Under the pieces are notes generated by a model that searched no databases, was not told the origin of the DNA, and saw only the letters and a list, made by a program, of their open reading frames with translations. A program made the translations under genes and the position numbers. Positions 21,688 to 35,100 of a DNA stretch of 64,000 nucleotides are shown one piece after another (positions within the stretch are counted from its first letter, which is position 1; each line of letters starts with the position of its first letter). This stretch comes from Colius striatus (lineage: Eukaryota > Chordata > Aves > Coliiformes > Coliidae): assembly GCF_028858725.1 (NCBI RefSeq), contig NC_084773.1, positions 6,438,350 through 6,502,349 on the forward strand, written 5' to 3'.

Positions 21688-24600
21688 ATGTCGTTAAGGA
21701 AAGGTATGTGTATATCTTAAATGTTTTAAAAAATCTCTTTCATACTGTTCTGAGTTTCCCAGTCATTCTCTCCTTACATTGATAACCTTTTTTCTTCTAA
21801 TTTTTCAGTGAACATTTCCATCCTCATAGTGGCTGTTGTCATATTTTTGCTAGTTCTTCATCATAACTTCCTGGGCCTCAGTGACTTCTTGAAACGTGAG
21901 TTGTCAGGTATGTTGGGGGTTTGTTTCATTTTTAAAAACAAATATATATTTTCTAAAGGTTGCTGGGAAAGGACATGCTCTGGCCAGAGTGAAAGCACCA
22001 ATTTGCTGAAATCACACCTGTGATAATGAGCAGTCATTTACATAACAATATAAAAATGTTGTTCTCTATTAGGACTAGATCTTTTCCTATTCTCATACCC
22101 AGAAACTTCATCATGGTGGGCTTGTCTGTTCTTGCTCTCCTGTGACTTTTCTAGGTCAGGAAGCCAGATGAGATAGCAGTGAGGGTTCCTTCTGGCTTTA
22201 GAAGTCATGATGATACAGTTCAGTTAACTTATCAGAGCCTTTTAATTTTTGGGAGTCTGCTTTTAAGAACTACATGTAGTCCCACAGAGTCTCTGTGTGT
22301 CCCCATTAAATGCCAAGTGCCAGCTTGCCACTTCTGGGTAGCAGTTCTACAGGTGCTTCCAACAGCAGTTGAATAGGAAGGAGCCTGTTGGGCCTTAACT
22401 AGGAGTCAATGGAGGTCAAAGCTGTTAAGCTCTGTCATCAGGAAATGGCAAACAGAAGCAGGAGCCCAGGTTTGTTAACAGCAGACCAGTGCCTGTAAAT
22501 TGCCAAGTTCCTATTTGCTATGCTCTTCCAATGACTCTAATATGTAACAGTCTAGATGGTCTGAAAGGTACCAGTGTTATAAAAAATGTGGGTAGTGAGA
22601 AATTTGCCATCTTTGAGAGGTGGTGTGGTCTAGTAGTGAATTTCAACGCTGATCTTCCATTTTCCACTTGCACACTATGAATATAAGTTGTTGTGGTTTC
22701 AATTTATCTAACGTAGTGTGATCTGTGATCCCTGGAATAAAGATGGGCAGTGCTTCATGCCCAGTCTTCAGCAAGGGCAAGTTTGCAACAGTGACTTTCA
22801 TTTAGAAATTCTGTTTTCTTCATTGGTTTCTACCTACGAGGAAAACAAAATAGAATATAAGGAAAGGTGATGTAGAGAAGACTAGAAGATGGTTAAGGGA
22901 AGGGGATTCAGTGAGATTATAGACAGGGCAGACGAGACCAAAGGTCAGTACAGCCTACTGTAGTTTAAGCCTCATCTTAATACCTTGTTATCCTCTGTGT
23001 GAATATGTATGATTAAATGTATGTAGTTTATTTGCAAATATGACATTTTTTTATTCATTAACACATGGAATTCTCAAGAGGAGATGCTATATTCTAAGTG
23101 TTTGATCGTGGCATGCTGTGATCTACACCTCAGCTGCTGAGTAGAAATAATGGAAAGTGTGGGGAATTCAGTGTCTGTGTTTCATTTGCATGAAACAGCT
23201 ATGTGATGCCATTTATATTTTGATGCCATTTATACTTTACAGATTCAAATCCATTAGGACTTCAGCCTGTTGACTTCATACCTGCAGTTCCCCAGAGGCT
23301 GACAGATGAAAGGAATGATGATGATAAGGAGATTTCTGTGGTCATTGCAGCATCGGATGAGAGGCTTGGGGGTGCAATTGCAGCCATGAACAGTATTTAC
23401 CATCACACTAGAGCCAACGTGGTTTTCCATATTGTTACTTTGAATGATACTGTGGATCACTTGAGGTAATGACTTTTTCATTTAGATTCTCTCAGTACTG
23501 TAAAACTTAAGGAGAAAAGGAAGAGCTGACTCCCCCTGGGACTGCACTCTAAATTGTAGTCCTATCTGCTGCTGCTTACTGCAGATTTTTGCCAAGGCAA
23601 TTATGTGAAGTCCTGCACTCATTCCTTATGGTAATGTTTCAGGGATGAAAAAGAACCATCTTTTCCAGTGGGGTTGGAGTTTGCTTCTGAAGGGGTTGGA
23701 AAAGTTACTTCCTGTGCTTCATCTAAGAAGTTCAGATGCTAGCAGTGAAGTTTCTTCATTTTTCTAGGTTGTTCTTGGATCCTTTTGTTTTTACCCACAT
23801 CTGTTAACACTGATACCTTTTGGGAAGGACCTGTGATAACAGGACCATATGTTTTTAATTAAAAAAACAAGCAGCCTTACATCTGTCATGTGTGAGAGGT
23901 GTGCAATATGCTGATGGTGGGCATGCCCCTGCTGTCATGCAGGACACCACTGACACAGCGATAGGTCACATTCTGTATGTATGATTGTTGGACAGGGAAG
24001 CAGGTGGCCAGATCAGGATCTGTGCCACTGTCAGTCAGATCTCCTGCTTCTCATTTGGTTTTGTCTCATTTAACAAGCTCTGTGCCTTTCTCCTGTTTGC
24101 AGGCAGTGGCTGAGTAACACTGCTCTGAAAAATCTGAGATACCGAATTTTGGATTTCGACCCTCGTGTCTTAGAAGGGAAAGTACAAGTGGATCCTCAAA
24201 AGGCAGACACCTTCAAACCAGTGAGGATGATGTTGGTTACTTTTTAAACAGATATTAGTAACAATATATTTTGAGAATGGCTTTTGAACAGAACTAGAGA
24301 TCAAATCTGCTAGCATAGAAGCAGTCTTTTATAAGCAAATCCCTAAATTTCAGTGAGAATAAGTTTCCAGATAGTGAGAGATGGGATTGAATATCTATAT
24401 ATACATCATTTTTTGGTGCTGGCTACAGGGAAACACAGCAGCTTGTACATCAAGCATGCCACAACCTCTGAGATACTGCAGATATCTGTGGAGAAGTAAT
24501 GAATTCTAATATAGACCAGTGTGAAAGTCAGTTTGTTGATGCACAAATGCATAGGAAGCCAGGGATAGATGGAACCTGTTTATTTTAAAGAACTTCTAGG

Positions 24601-26879
24601 TTATGGCTGCCTATTTTACTTCCCCAATAGAAATTGTCATAGCCCTTAGTGCCATAGAGAAATGCCAGGAGTATCAAACAATTCATGTTTATTGGGCCAA
24701 TTTTTCATTTAATTCTTCATTTCTCTTGCCTTCTTGTTTTCACAGTTAACCTTTGCAAGATTCTACTTGCCCAATTTGGTACCTCACGCAGAGAAGGCCA
24801 TCTACGTGGATGATGATGTAATAGTGCAAGGTAGGGGACTTTTTTGTAGCATTTTGCCACTGGCTTTATGCTGAGGTCAGTGTGTCATCTCTTACAGTAC
24901 CCAAACACTTCTACTTCAAGGAAAGATGTTAAAGTTTTGTAAATATGAGTGGTTTTATTTGCTGTAACAGTGGACTGTTGCTTAGGATTGCTTTTGATTT
25001 CTCTGTGCTTACTTCCATTTTCCAGATGATATTCTTGAACTTTACAACACCCCATTGAAACCTGGACACGCAGCTGCATTTTCAGATGACTGTGACTCAA
25101 CCACTAATAAAGTTGCTGTCCGTGGAGCAGGCAATCAGGTTGGTTTTATCCCATTTCAGTGGTACCAGTACCACTGGTAGATCCCAGGCTTTGGACACAG
25201 GCACATGCTTTTAACTTGTGAAAGCACTGAATTTTTCTGTGCTTCACAATGAGAGCAATTTGCAGTGTAGAACAGTAGGATATCTCAGAACGTCAGAGGG
25301 AGAATTTGTCACTTGAGTGTATAAAAAGTACTTTTTCAGGGAGTGGTACCATTAATAATATGGCATTACTAAGACCATTCTTTGAAACATGTAGTTTCTG
25401 TAATCTTATTTATAAATGTTAGACTTCTTAAGCTTTCTTTCTCTTGTTTTAAAAGAAGGAGTAGTTGCTTTCACAACTTAGTTACACTTGTCTGTTGGAG
25501 GTTGTGCAAAGTTTTTCTTTGAATAGTAATTTGACCATATTTCAAGCTCATTTCTACTCTCTTTTTCCAGTATAATTACATTGGGTTTCTAGATTACAAA
25601 AAAGAAACAATCCGAAAGCTTGCAATGAAAGCCAGCACCTGCTCTTTCAATCCAGGAGTTTTTGTTGCCAACTTGACAGAATGGAAGTTACAGAACATCA
25701 CTAAGCAACTGGAGAAGTGGATGGCAGTTAATGTAGTGTGAGTACCCCCCAAGCTGAGGGGACAGCGGGTCAGGGCCTGGGCGACGGTGGTGGCATTTCA
25801 CTGTTAAATGAAGGGCTGTGTGTGTGTCTGTGGATTCCTGTCGTGCAGCTGCAACTGAAAAATCAGTGGAGTCAGGGCCACACAAGCACGACTTCCCAAC
25901 TTGTTTTCATCTTCTTTTCCAGGGAGGAGCTTTACAGTAGGACTCTGGCTGGGAGCATCACCACACCTCCACTGCTCATTGTATTTTACAAGCAACATTC
26001 CAGTATCGATCCCATGTGGAACGTCCGGCATCTCGGTATGTACGAAACAGTTCTGACACTGCTCCCTCACTGTGGTTTTTTTCCAGGTCTGGAACTGGAC
26101 ACCTAGTCCATGATGCAGCAAATTAATGTTTTCTTCCTCTGTTTTATACTTTGGTCTTGAAGAAATGCTACTTTACAATCAATTTTTGGAGCTTGTGGGC
26201 CTTCTCCTTTGTCTTCTTTTTTGAACTGCTAGGGGGATGGTTCTTGAACTGACTTCCTCTCAAATTACTTCTCTGTTTCCTTTTTCTACATATATATTGT
26301 ATCTGAAGTGATCATAGGTATTTGTTAAAAGACTGTTGAGAGGAATAGACATTCATACCTGTTTTGCTGCTGGTGAAACTCCAGTGCTGGGAGAGCTCTC
26401 TTAGGTTTTGTTTCCAATGAACAATACGTAGGCTGCAGAATAGCTCTGGATATTTAGGGGGTTTTGAAGAACTTGGAAGTTACAGCAGTATATTAGAGTA
26501 GATACTGAGACAGATCAAAGTGGCATTTAGTTGCACCTGATGGTGTTTTTACCTTTGCCTGATTTCTGCCTCCTATATCACCTCCCTTCTCTATATATGA
26601 TAAGATGTCCTTTGTTTTGATAAGATATTGCATGTTTGTATTTCTGCAGCCATTGTTTTGGACACTAATGTTTCTTTTTCAATAAAAGGCTCTAGTGCTG
26701 GAAAAAGGTACTCTCCTCAGTTTGTGAAAGCTGCCAAGCTGCTCCATTGGAATGGACATTTCAAACCATGGGGAAGAACAGCTTCATATGCTGAAGTGTG
26801 GGAGAAGTGGTACATACCTGACCCTACAGGCAAGTTCAACCTCATCCGCAGACATTCAGAAGCCTATGAAGCAAAATAA
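21688..26879 (+). CDS. GLT8D1: Glycosyltransferase 8 domain-containing protein 1 (9 coding exons)
   Basis: Exons: 21688-21703 (the exon begins at 21644 with 44 nt of UTR), 21809-21907, 23243-23465, 24103-24220, 24746-24830, 25026-25138, 25571-25737, 25923-26035, 26689-26879. They join in phase to 374 aa; human has 371. It is a type II membrane protein: five residues precede a transmembrane segment at about 7-27 (NISILIVAVVIFLLVL). The lumenal domain is a GT-A fold, family 8: VIAASDERLGGAIAAMNS near 60-77, the metal-binding DDD at 174-176, FNPGVF at 244-249 and HWNGHFKPW at 331-339. N252-L-T and N260-I-T are sequons. Family knowledge places it in the Golgi as a putative glycosyltransferase; its acceptor is not known to me. 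It is head-to-head with SPCS1 and tail-to-tail with GNL3. Confidence 0.98.
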
Positions 26880-27530
26880 GACTCAATTTCAATAACTGCT
26901 GGCATTTTCTCAGGAAACTTTGGGAGCCAAACAGGATGGGTTTTTTTAGCCAACTTATACTACAGAGCAGTCCTTGCCTTCTGGAGCACAAGGTGATGCA
27001 CTTACTCAGGTGCAGTTCTGAAATGCACAAGCCAAAGGAGAGTCACTTCACTTGTGCAACTGAAGGTGCTACTCCAGCAGCACTATGGAAAGCAAGGGAG
27101 GATGCCCACGAACATGGACTTGTTGGTTCATTTCTGTCCATTCTGCTCTTTACTACAAATTTTCTACAGCAAGAAATGGTTTTGAAGAAGATACAACTTC
27201 AGCTGGTGCTTGCACCGTCCCAAACTTGCACAGCAACGTACTGTAATTAAGAGCTGCTTGGGTTTTGTTCTGGGGTGGTTTGTTTTTTTGTTTTCTTATC
27301 CTGTGAAAGTTTCCCCAACAACCCCTTTCTTGCATGAAATCTCCTCCCAGCCTTTTCTGTGTAAGTCATTGTCAGAAATCTGTAAAACTGAAGTGGTTCT
27401 TTTTGACATGAATTTTCCCATTATTATTTCACTATGCAAAGTGATTTTAACTGCCAGTGAACACTAAAACACCTTTTTTTGTAAAGTGGTGAAGAAAACT
27501 GTTCAGTAATAAAAGCTAATTTTAACATGT
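26880..27530 (+). other. GLT8D1: GLT8D1 3' UTR with poly(A) signal
   Basis: The last GLT8D1 exon continues past the stop to a canonical AATAAA at 27508-27513, giving a 3' UTR of about 0.65 kb. Open frames here on both strands have no homology that I recognise. Confidence 0.7.
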
Positions 27531-29040
27531 TGACTCAAGCCTCAAAGGAAAAAGCAATCTGATTTCTAGTCTTGATCTATGAAGTATGTTTCCTTTTTAC
27601 TTAAATACAGTAGCAAGCGATTGAAACTGAAGTTGAACAATTTCATCTTTATGAAAGCCATCTCATTCTAAAATTGTGCAAAAATAGTATTTTGGGGAAT
27701 TAGGAATTACAGATTAATGTAATTGTTATTGTGAAGTTCCTCATAGTTCTATCAAGTCAGCATGGTTCTGCTATAGAAATTTTTCCCACTGTGCCTTTCC
27801 CAGTCTGGCCCTTTAGGCTCATCAAGTGAGATTCCTGTGCCCTTTTGCAGTTGGCTGCCCATCACTTCTATAGGTAAGTTGGGTTTTTTTCATAGTTGTG
27901 TTAAGTTTTAGTGATTATTATTAGCTGCTCTATCCCAGCAGTTACTGTGACAATAATTCCATTTAATACAGCTTTGAACTGAAGTTGTCATTGTTATTCA
28001 GCAATACTGCTTGTGAACTGTCCTTAGTGCGAGCTTAGGCAAAAGGGTTTGTGTTAATGCAGCGCTGGGCTGAGTGTTGCATAGCCTGAGATGCAGGGCA
28101 GCAGACAGCTAATGGCCTCACTCATGTATTAATATGCTTTACAACTTACTTACCAGGATTCTCAACTGCCTGACTCACTGACTACCTATATTTCTGTCAT
28201 GGATTTTATCTGTGCCTTATATATTATTTTCCTGGGCTTTGATGAACAAGAACCATTCTTTTTGTTCTTGAAGCAGTTAGGAGTAAGGAATTGAGTTACC
28301 AAACACTGAAATGTTCTACTAGATCAACTTGAGATCAGCTTAATTCTGATGACCAGGCTCTCTTAGCAGGCTTAAATAAACTACACGTCTCTCTCTCTCC
28401 ACTTGCTACTTTTTTAAAGCTGCCAAGGACTATCAACGTACTGTCTATTAAAGAATACAGAAATCAGACCTTTAATAGGAAGAAAACAGATGCCTAGGAG
28501 GAAGATGGTTGATGTGAGGCATTTATTCTGACTGCTCAATTTGCTGAGCATGTGCAGGGCCTCTTGGCAATCCTCTTGCTACCCTGAGCACAGGAACACA
28601 TCCTTATTGCACAGGGCAACCTTTTGCTTTACAGTTACCAGTTGTTCCTCTGTCTAAAGGGTGTCATCAGGAAGTACCTTTCCCAGTGAAGGTTCTGGAC
28701 ATAAAATCACGAGCTTAGCTAATACACCTATGTCTAGCTGAAATAAGTGGCATTTTCTACCCAGTCTTTATATGTGGAAATTCTACTGAAATGTTACTGA
28801 CTTAAGTCATGTTCTAGAGCTGCAGCCTCTAATCTTCTAGGAAAAGCATGACTAGAATGAAACATTCAGCATTGTGGGGTTTTTCCTTTCAATACATTTT
28901 TTTCCTAAGGCAAAGTGAAGAGTCTAAATCAGTCTTTTTTAAAATGGGTTTTAGTACAGGAAATAAGTTTAGGAAACCAGCTGTATTCAGCTTTAAGTCC
29001 TAGACTTGTATAAAATCTGGAACAATCAAAGAAGACATAC
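27531..29040. other. Intergenic gap between converging GLT8D1 and GNL3
   Basis: Unique sequence with no gene, CR1 or structured RNA that I can support. On the minus strand a TATAAA at 29042-29047 (variant signal) or AATAAA at 28522-28527 could end GNL3 transcripts. The former, about 145 nt past the GNL3 stop, is the more likely by distance. Confidence 0.5.
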
Positions 29041-29190
29041 TTTTATATACATTATTTGACAGCAATAATTGTGAATCTTTGCAGCAGCTCTGGTATTCAG
29101 CATTCCAACTTTTGCCAGAACACAAGTCTTCGTGACTGTTCTGAAAGCCAGTACTTAAGTCCTCCAAATGTTGTCCTCACACATCATTCA

Positions 29191-32100
29191 TTACACATAG
29201 TCTGTATTAAAATCGTAGTCGTCGTCTTCCTCTGCTTTCTTATCCAAGCTGAGTGATAGTGAATTGGAATTTTCTGAGAAAAGAAAATGCTGTGTTAGTG
29301 TAACCCTTGCAAGTGCTAGAGCACTAGGGACTGTTTTCCAAGGCAGGGTTTTTAATACAGACCTGCTGTCTCCTTTTCTGAATTTGTAGGACCTGTTTCT
29401 CGTTTCCCCAGCTTTGCTTTCCTGCTGACTGGAACTTTGCTTTCCTGCAAGTCAGAAAGATCAGACATATGTCAGACATTACTAATGTTCTACTTGCACA
29501 AGAAACTTTGTAACAGAGACTGATGGTGTGGCTGTCCCCTTCTGTAAGTCAGTAATAAACTGCTTAAGATCTGACTTAAAAGAATGTTGTTTTGTTAATT
29601 AAGCAAAAATCCCAACCCTTATCTCCAGGAGAAAGGCTTTTTTGATTACTTTTGGTAGCTTCACACAGCCTTCATAGTCTCAGTTTACAGCAGGATACTG
29701 ACTGGGTACATGGTGTCAAGATCTGAACAGGTAGAAGAAGCCTAATGAAACCCTGATTTACCTCTTCAACATCCATTTCTTCTTCCATGTCATCTTCATC
29801 ATCATCACTTTCTGTGAAATCCTCCTCCTCTTCTTCTTCATCATCCTCCTCGTCCTCTTCCTCCTTGCTTGTTTCCAAGTTTTCCCATGCTGATGCTTCC
29901 TCTATCACTTTGTTTTCTTCTATTGTCCCATTTGCCATACCAGCTGACTTGAAAATGATGCTGTTTGCTGGACTAGGGTATTTCAAGGCTAGGAAAGGTA
30001 GAGGAAGCAGCGCGTAAATCACTGTTAGATAGCACCAGATGTAATGCCTACCTACTATTTTAGGCAACTGCTATTTTAGGTCGGGGAAAAGTCCTGCTCC
30101 TTCCCTTCCAGAGGTCACCACACATAAGCAGGCAGAACAAAGGACAGGTCTCTGGATAGCTTGCCCCAAGGCATCTACAGAAAACTGCTAGCTGACAAAC
30201 TTGTATATGTGTTTACATGCTCTTCAATGTCCTTTTCCCCTACTTAGGAAGATTAGGTCAGATGAGAAGAAACTAAGCACTAGCAGGGGTAGTTTGTGTT
30301 AACAGCACACAGATGCACTGTTCTGTTGCATCAGAATCCAGGGTTTTTTTTTCTTGTAACGTTCATATCGCATATTGCCAAAGCCCCAGAGGACTTGCAT
30401 TCAACATCTCCCATTAAAACTTAACACTACCACTCTTAGCATTACAGTAATAGTCCTACCTTCAACAGTTTTGTTGTTTTCTTCTTCTAGGTTCTTTAAA
30501 TTAAAGCACTGCTGCATTTCAGCTATTTTGTCTTCTGTAAGATACGGTGGTGGTCTCTGAGGTTCTGGAGGGTGTGAGTGGTAGCTTATCTTAGCTCTGG
30601 GAAAATTAAACCAAAGGTAACATAGTTAAATCTCTGTATTTAAAGATAAAACCCAGAGCACAAACATCTCAAACTCCTCACCCTAACAACTCACTCATTA
30701 TCACCTGATTAATAGCAGTTAAATAGCTGTTTAAATTTTCCTCTGAAGTTGTCAATTAGAGTATTAAGTAGACACCCCACTCCTGATAGGAAAAAGAAAT
30801 GGTCTACTTTCTCACCACTAAGCATCTGCCTACTCAAGTATAAGCTGTAAAAGCAGCTGAACCACTTGAGTGTGATTATTTCCCTTGCTCAGTTACTGAC
30901 TCTGAATTACATTTATTCCCACACTCAGAATATAGGGATCACTACACATTTCCACAGGAAATTTCCCATACCCTTTCCTGCCTGTACAAGAGGACTAGAG
31001 GGACTCAGTATTTGAGAGGAAGGCAGATTCTCCTAACAATTGTAGCAGAAGTCAGCAAGTTTGTGATGGAGCAACATGCAACATCCACTTCGACTCTTTC
31101 CATGTATCCTTCACTACTTTAGATGGCATTCTCTAAATGTGTTAGCCAACCTACCTCTCTCAACCAAGTAAAATGTGAGAAAGAAAGGAGAAGATGCTTT
31201 TTTTTCTGTAAGTACTTTGCAGGACTCAGAGCTTCTCCTGGTCTGGATCAACAACATGAAAAAGGTAAGCAGTATAAAGCAAAAGTCATAGCATACATAC
31301 CCTGTCCAGTCAGAAAGGAGTAACTGAGCTATATTCTCTGTGTCAGGAACACCTCCCTTTTTCAGCATACCCCTTTTCTGAGCAAGTAAAGCCAAAAATT
31401 CTTCAGTGTCCTTGAAGTCTGGGATATTGTAGCGCATCATTACCTAGTGCAAAAAACGGCATTCAGAGAGAGGTACCCACTTTTCTCCTAGTTTTAAGAA
31501 TAAAAGAGCAAATCAAATTGGAATATGAGGACAAAAAAAGTATGTGAAGAACCATTTTTTTTCCTTCTGCATGTGGGTGTAAACGTTCCAAAGCAAAATG
31601 CCTACTTCAACAAATTAATCTGCCATTCACCCATGTTAGTGGGTGTATAGAGACAGCACACTGGTTTGTGAAAACACTTATCCAGAGATGAATAGGAATT
31701 AGGCTGAGGTTCACCTGCTTGAGACTAGAGTGAAATCAGAGTTGGATCTGAGGTCCTCACTGTAATAATAGGAAGCAGTCAGAATATCCTCATTTTTCAC
31801 TCTGGTATATTGTCAGATCTTAAAAGCAGGTTTTTTAAAAATCAGAAAAGTTTTATTGGGAAAACAGATTGGATGCCAGGCTCATGGCATGCTGTCCCTG
31901 CCTCTGCTCATAAGGATAAAAGATCACACTTAGCCTTGGCCACATGCTAAAGTTTGCCACTGTGTGCTATGGGGAACACAGCTCAAAAGCTACCAGAATT
32001 AGTTAAAGTGAAACAAACTTTCATTATTGGTTTAAGAAACCCAGAGAGAAGTCAAATGCAGTGAGATATGTTGAAAAAAAAAAGATGAGCTCACCTGCTT

Positions 32101-35100
32101 TTTGTTGCAGTGATTTAGAATGGCATGGACTCCTTCAAGCACATCTGCTGAGCCTGATTCTTCAGTGTCTATGATACTTCTCAAGGCCAGAGCCAGGGCA
32201 CTGTTGGAAGGATCTGCAATTATACTTGGACTGTCTAACAGCTTTGTCTGTTTATCAATCTGCACGATTTGCATGGACCTATTCAGAAAGAAATTCACTG
32301 TGAGTAGATAAAAATATAATCAACTTGCAAAGGACAGGAATGGTGAGGGATGCATGACACAAAGCTCAGTGTTGGACTGAATGCACTTCATACAGAATCA
32401 GTTTCACTTTCTCATCATATGCTTTGTGTAGGACAGAAAACTAAATGTGCAAGTTTACACACTGTATTCTCTCCTGATAGCTTGCACAGATCCAATATTT
32501 CTTATCCTTGCAATGGGAAATGTGCACTTAAAACTGTAGGCAGGGCCATACTTTGCCCCCAGTGGATGGAAATTATACACAAGCAAATTCATGTCAGAAT
32601 AAAACAACAAATGGGAAAAGGAACAGCTTTTATCAGACTTGGCTTACTTGGTAACACCTCTTGTCAGGCCAACATTGCAAGCACGAACTCCTTTAAGGCT
32701 GTTGATTATGCTGCTCTTTCCCACATTAGGAAAACCTGAAGAAAATCACATAAATCCTGTTAAGTTAAATAAGAAAACTCAGCCTGTGTAACTGATAAAA
32801 ACCTGCTGCTTCTAGGTTTTTTGGTAAAGTACATCTTCAGTGTGAGATCAGAGTTGGATCTGAAGTCTTCACTACAGAAGTAAGATAAATCCTTTATCCT
32901 CATTTCTCACACTGCTAGTAAGAACACTGAATGTAACAGCACGAATCTTATCAGGTTGGAGGAAGACAGTGCAAGCTGCATGGTATGTAACCTGCTTATC
33001 TTGTTTCCCCAAGCTGATGAATCAGCTAAGGCTGCACACATCCACAGCTCCCATACACTACATGCATCTAAGTGCAACATCGATCACTGTCAACTGAAGT
33101 ATTACAATAGTGAGTGTTAGATGTAAGTAAGAACAATGACTAGAAGCCCATTAGCAAGTCACATTATTTTACCCAATTTATAACAGAGGATAGCAAAGCT
33201 TTATGGGAACAGAAGGAAACTCCTCCTGTCTCTCTAAACACTTACCTACTACCCCAACTTGAATGGCTCTGTTTTGAGTCTTGCCATACTCCTGAAGAAG
33301 CTTCAAAAGGCATTTGCTTCCAAAACACTGAGTGGTTCTTGCTAAATCAACACGTACACGTCTTTTTGTCACTTGTTCCTGATATAGGATTCAAAGGCCA
33401 AAAAAACCCCATGGTCAGGAGCTATTTAGGAAGGTAAGTATGTTTAAATTTATCTACTGTAATGTTTCTACATCCTGTCCTTACATGATGTTACTGTGGT
33501 CTTCTACACAGAAGAAATTTGCTTAGTAAGTTGGCTTATCAGTTAAGTGACAGTAAAAAAGGTAGTTACCTACCACTAAAAGAAAGAGCAATGTGAACTG
33601 ACAGGGCTTCTGGTTTCAGTTCAGGCTGTATTGCAGATTTGTTGGGTAACCATAAAACAATCATTTACATTCAGAGGGCAGAATCCTTAACTCTGCAAAT
33701 TCACTGAAGAGACTCCAGGTTTTAGAAGGATTTCAAACCCTGCTTTCTGTGGTGCAGTTTCTGCACTATTTTGCAGGTGGGTCTGTTTTGCTATGCTGTT
33801 ATCAAGGTTAAGCCCTGTGAAGCATTAATACATGCACAGCTTCAAGGAGCATCTCTAAAGGGTTGAGACTAGGACCCAGGGAGCCAATCCTTTATACTCA
33901 TGAAATAATGTCAGGTGCTGCCTTTGTTTGATGAGCACAGCCAGGATGAATGCATTAGCATAGCCTGTACTGCTTTATCTAGGCAAGAATTCAGATGTCA
34001 CTGGTGCAACCATCCTGTGGAGAAGATGAAAAATTCCTCATCTTTCTCCCCTCACCATCCTTCTTGCTTTTACTCCAGTACAGCAGACTGGGCACAAATA
34101 ACTATATATTTTAACAGCAAGAATTTCACTGGTGTACTACAAAGCTTAGTCAAAGTCCAAAGGCACATCCAGCAGTCACAGCAGTATAATCAAGGGAAAA
34201 ATAAGAGTTTCTATTTCTCAACATGTATGACTATAACCACATACAACTTAAGTCATGAGACAGCCTGCAGTGCTCTTACCATAGTCTTGTCTTTCATCAG
34301 TGTCGCTGATTTAAAAGCAACTGTTGGAAACTCCTTATTCAAATAATTCAACCACTTTTCTAGGTTCTCCTTTGTCACTAAATCTGGAAAAAAAAACCCC
34401 AAAACAAATCACAGTCCTTTAATTCTTATGAATCTGAAATATTTTTGTGTGAAGGAAATCTAATGTGGGATCAGGAACCAGGCTGAATCCTGCTTTTGTG
34501 AGGATTCTTTCGAACAGCAAGGGAAGGGAGACAATACTTCTCAAAGGCAAATTTCAAATCCAACTATTGCACCGATTTGCTGATAGGTACCTAACTCACC
34601 ATTGCCTCAGTGGGGACCAGCAGCACAACCTCTGCCTACTCACATTCACAAAAGTGTTCAAAACTGCAAGACCTTTAACTTCTGTCAAATTTGGCTGAGA
34701 CTGGCCAATGCCTTCGGAAGTTCTTGCAAAAGAAAGGGGCTAATCTGCAATTACCTGTCTGTGGCTTTTATCAGACTAGATTAAGAGGCGTAGAAAACGT
34801 GATCCCTGCAGTAGGGCAGTGAGCTCAGAGTTGGATCTTATGTCTTCAATGGAATCTCAGATTCCTTTCAAGTCTTCTTCATAGCTCACCTACCACAGAA
34901 CTACACAGTGACCAAGTATCACTTCCAGAAAACGTGTGCTTCTTACCAATTTTATTCAGAACAAGCAGGAGCTTTTTGTCTCCTCCAGAGCAAGTTACAG
35001 CTTGCTCCACTTGAGGACACCGACAGCCCATTGGATCTCGTGCATCTAAAACCTCCAGAACCACATCTGAGGCCTCGAGCACCTAGGTTGGAACAAGGAG

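Noticed and set aside
33915-34346. 143-codon plus-strand frame opposite GNL3
   Set aside because: Overlaps GNL3 exon 7 in antisense; composition is intronic and no family is recognised.
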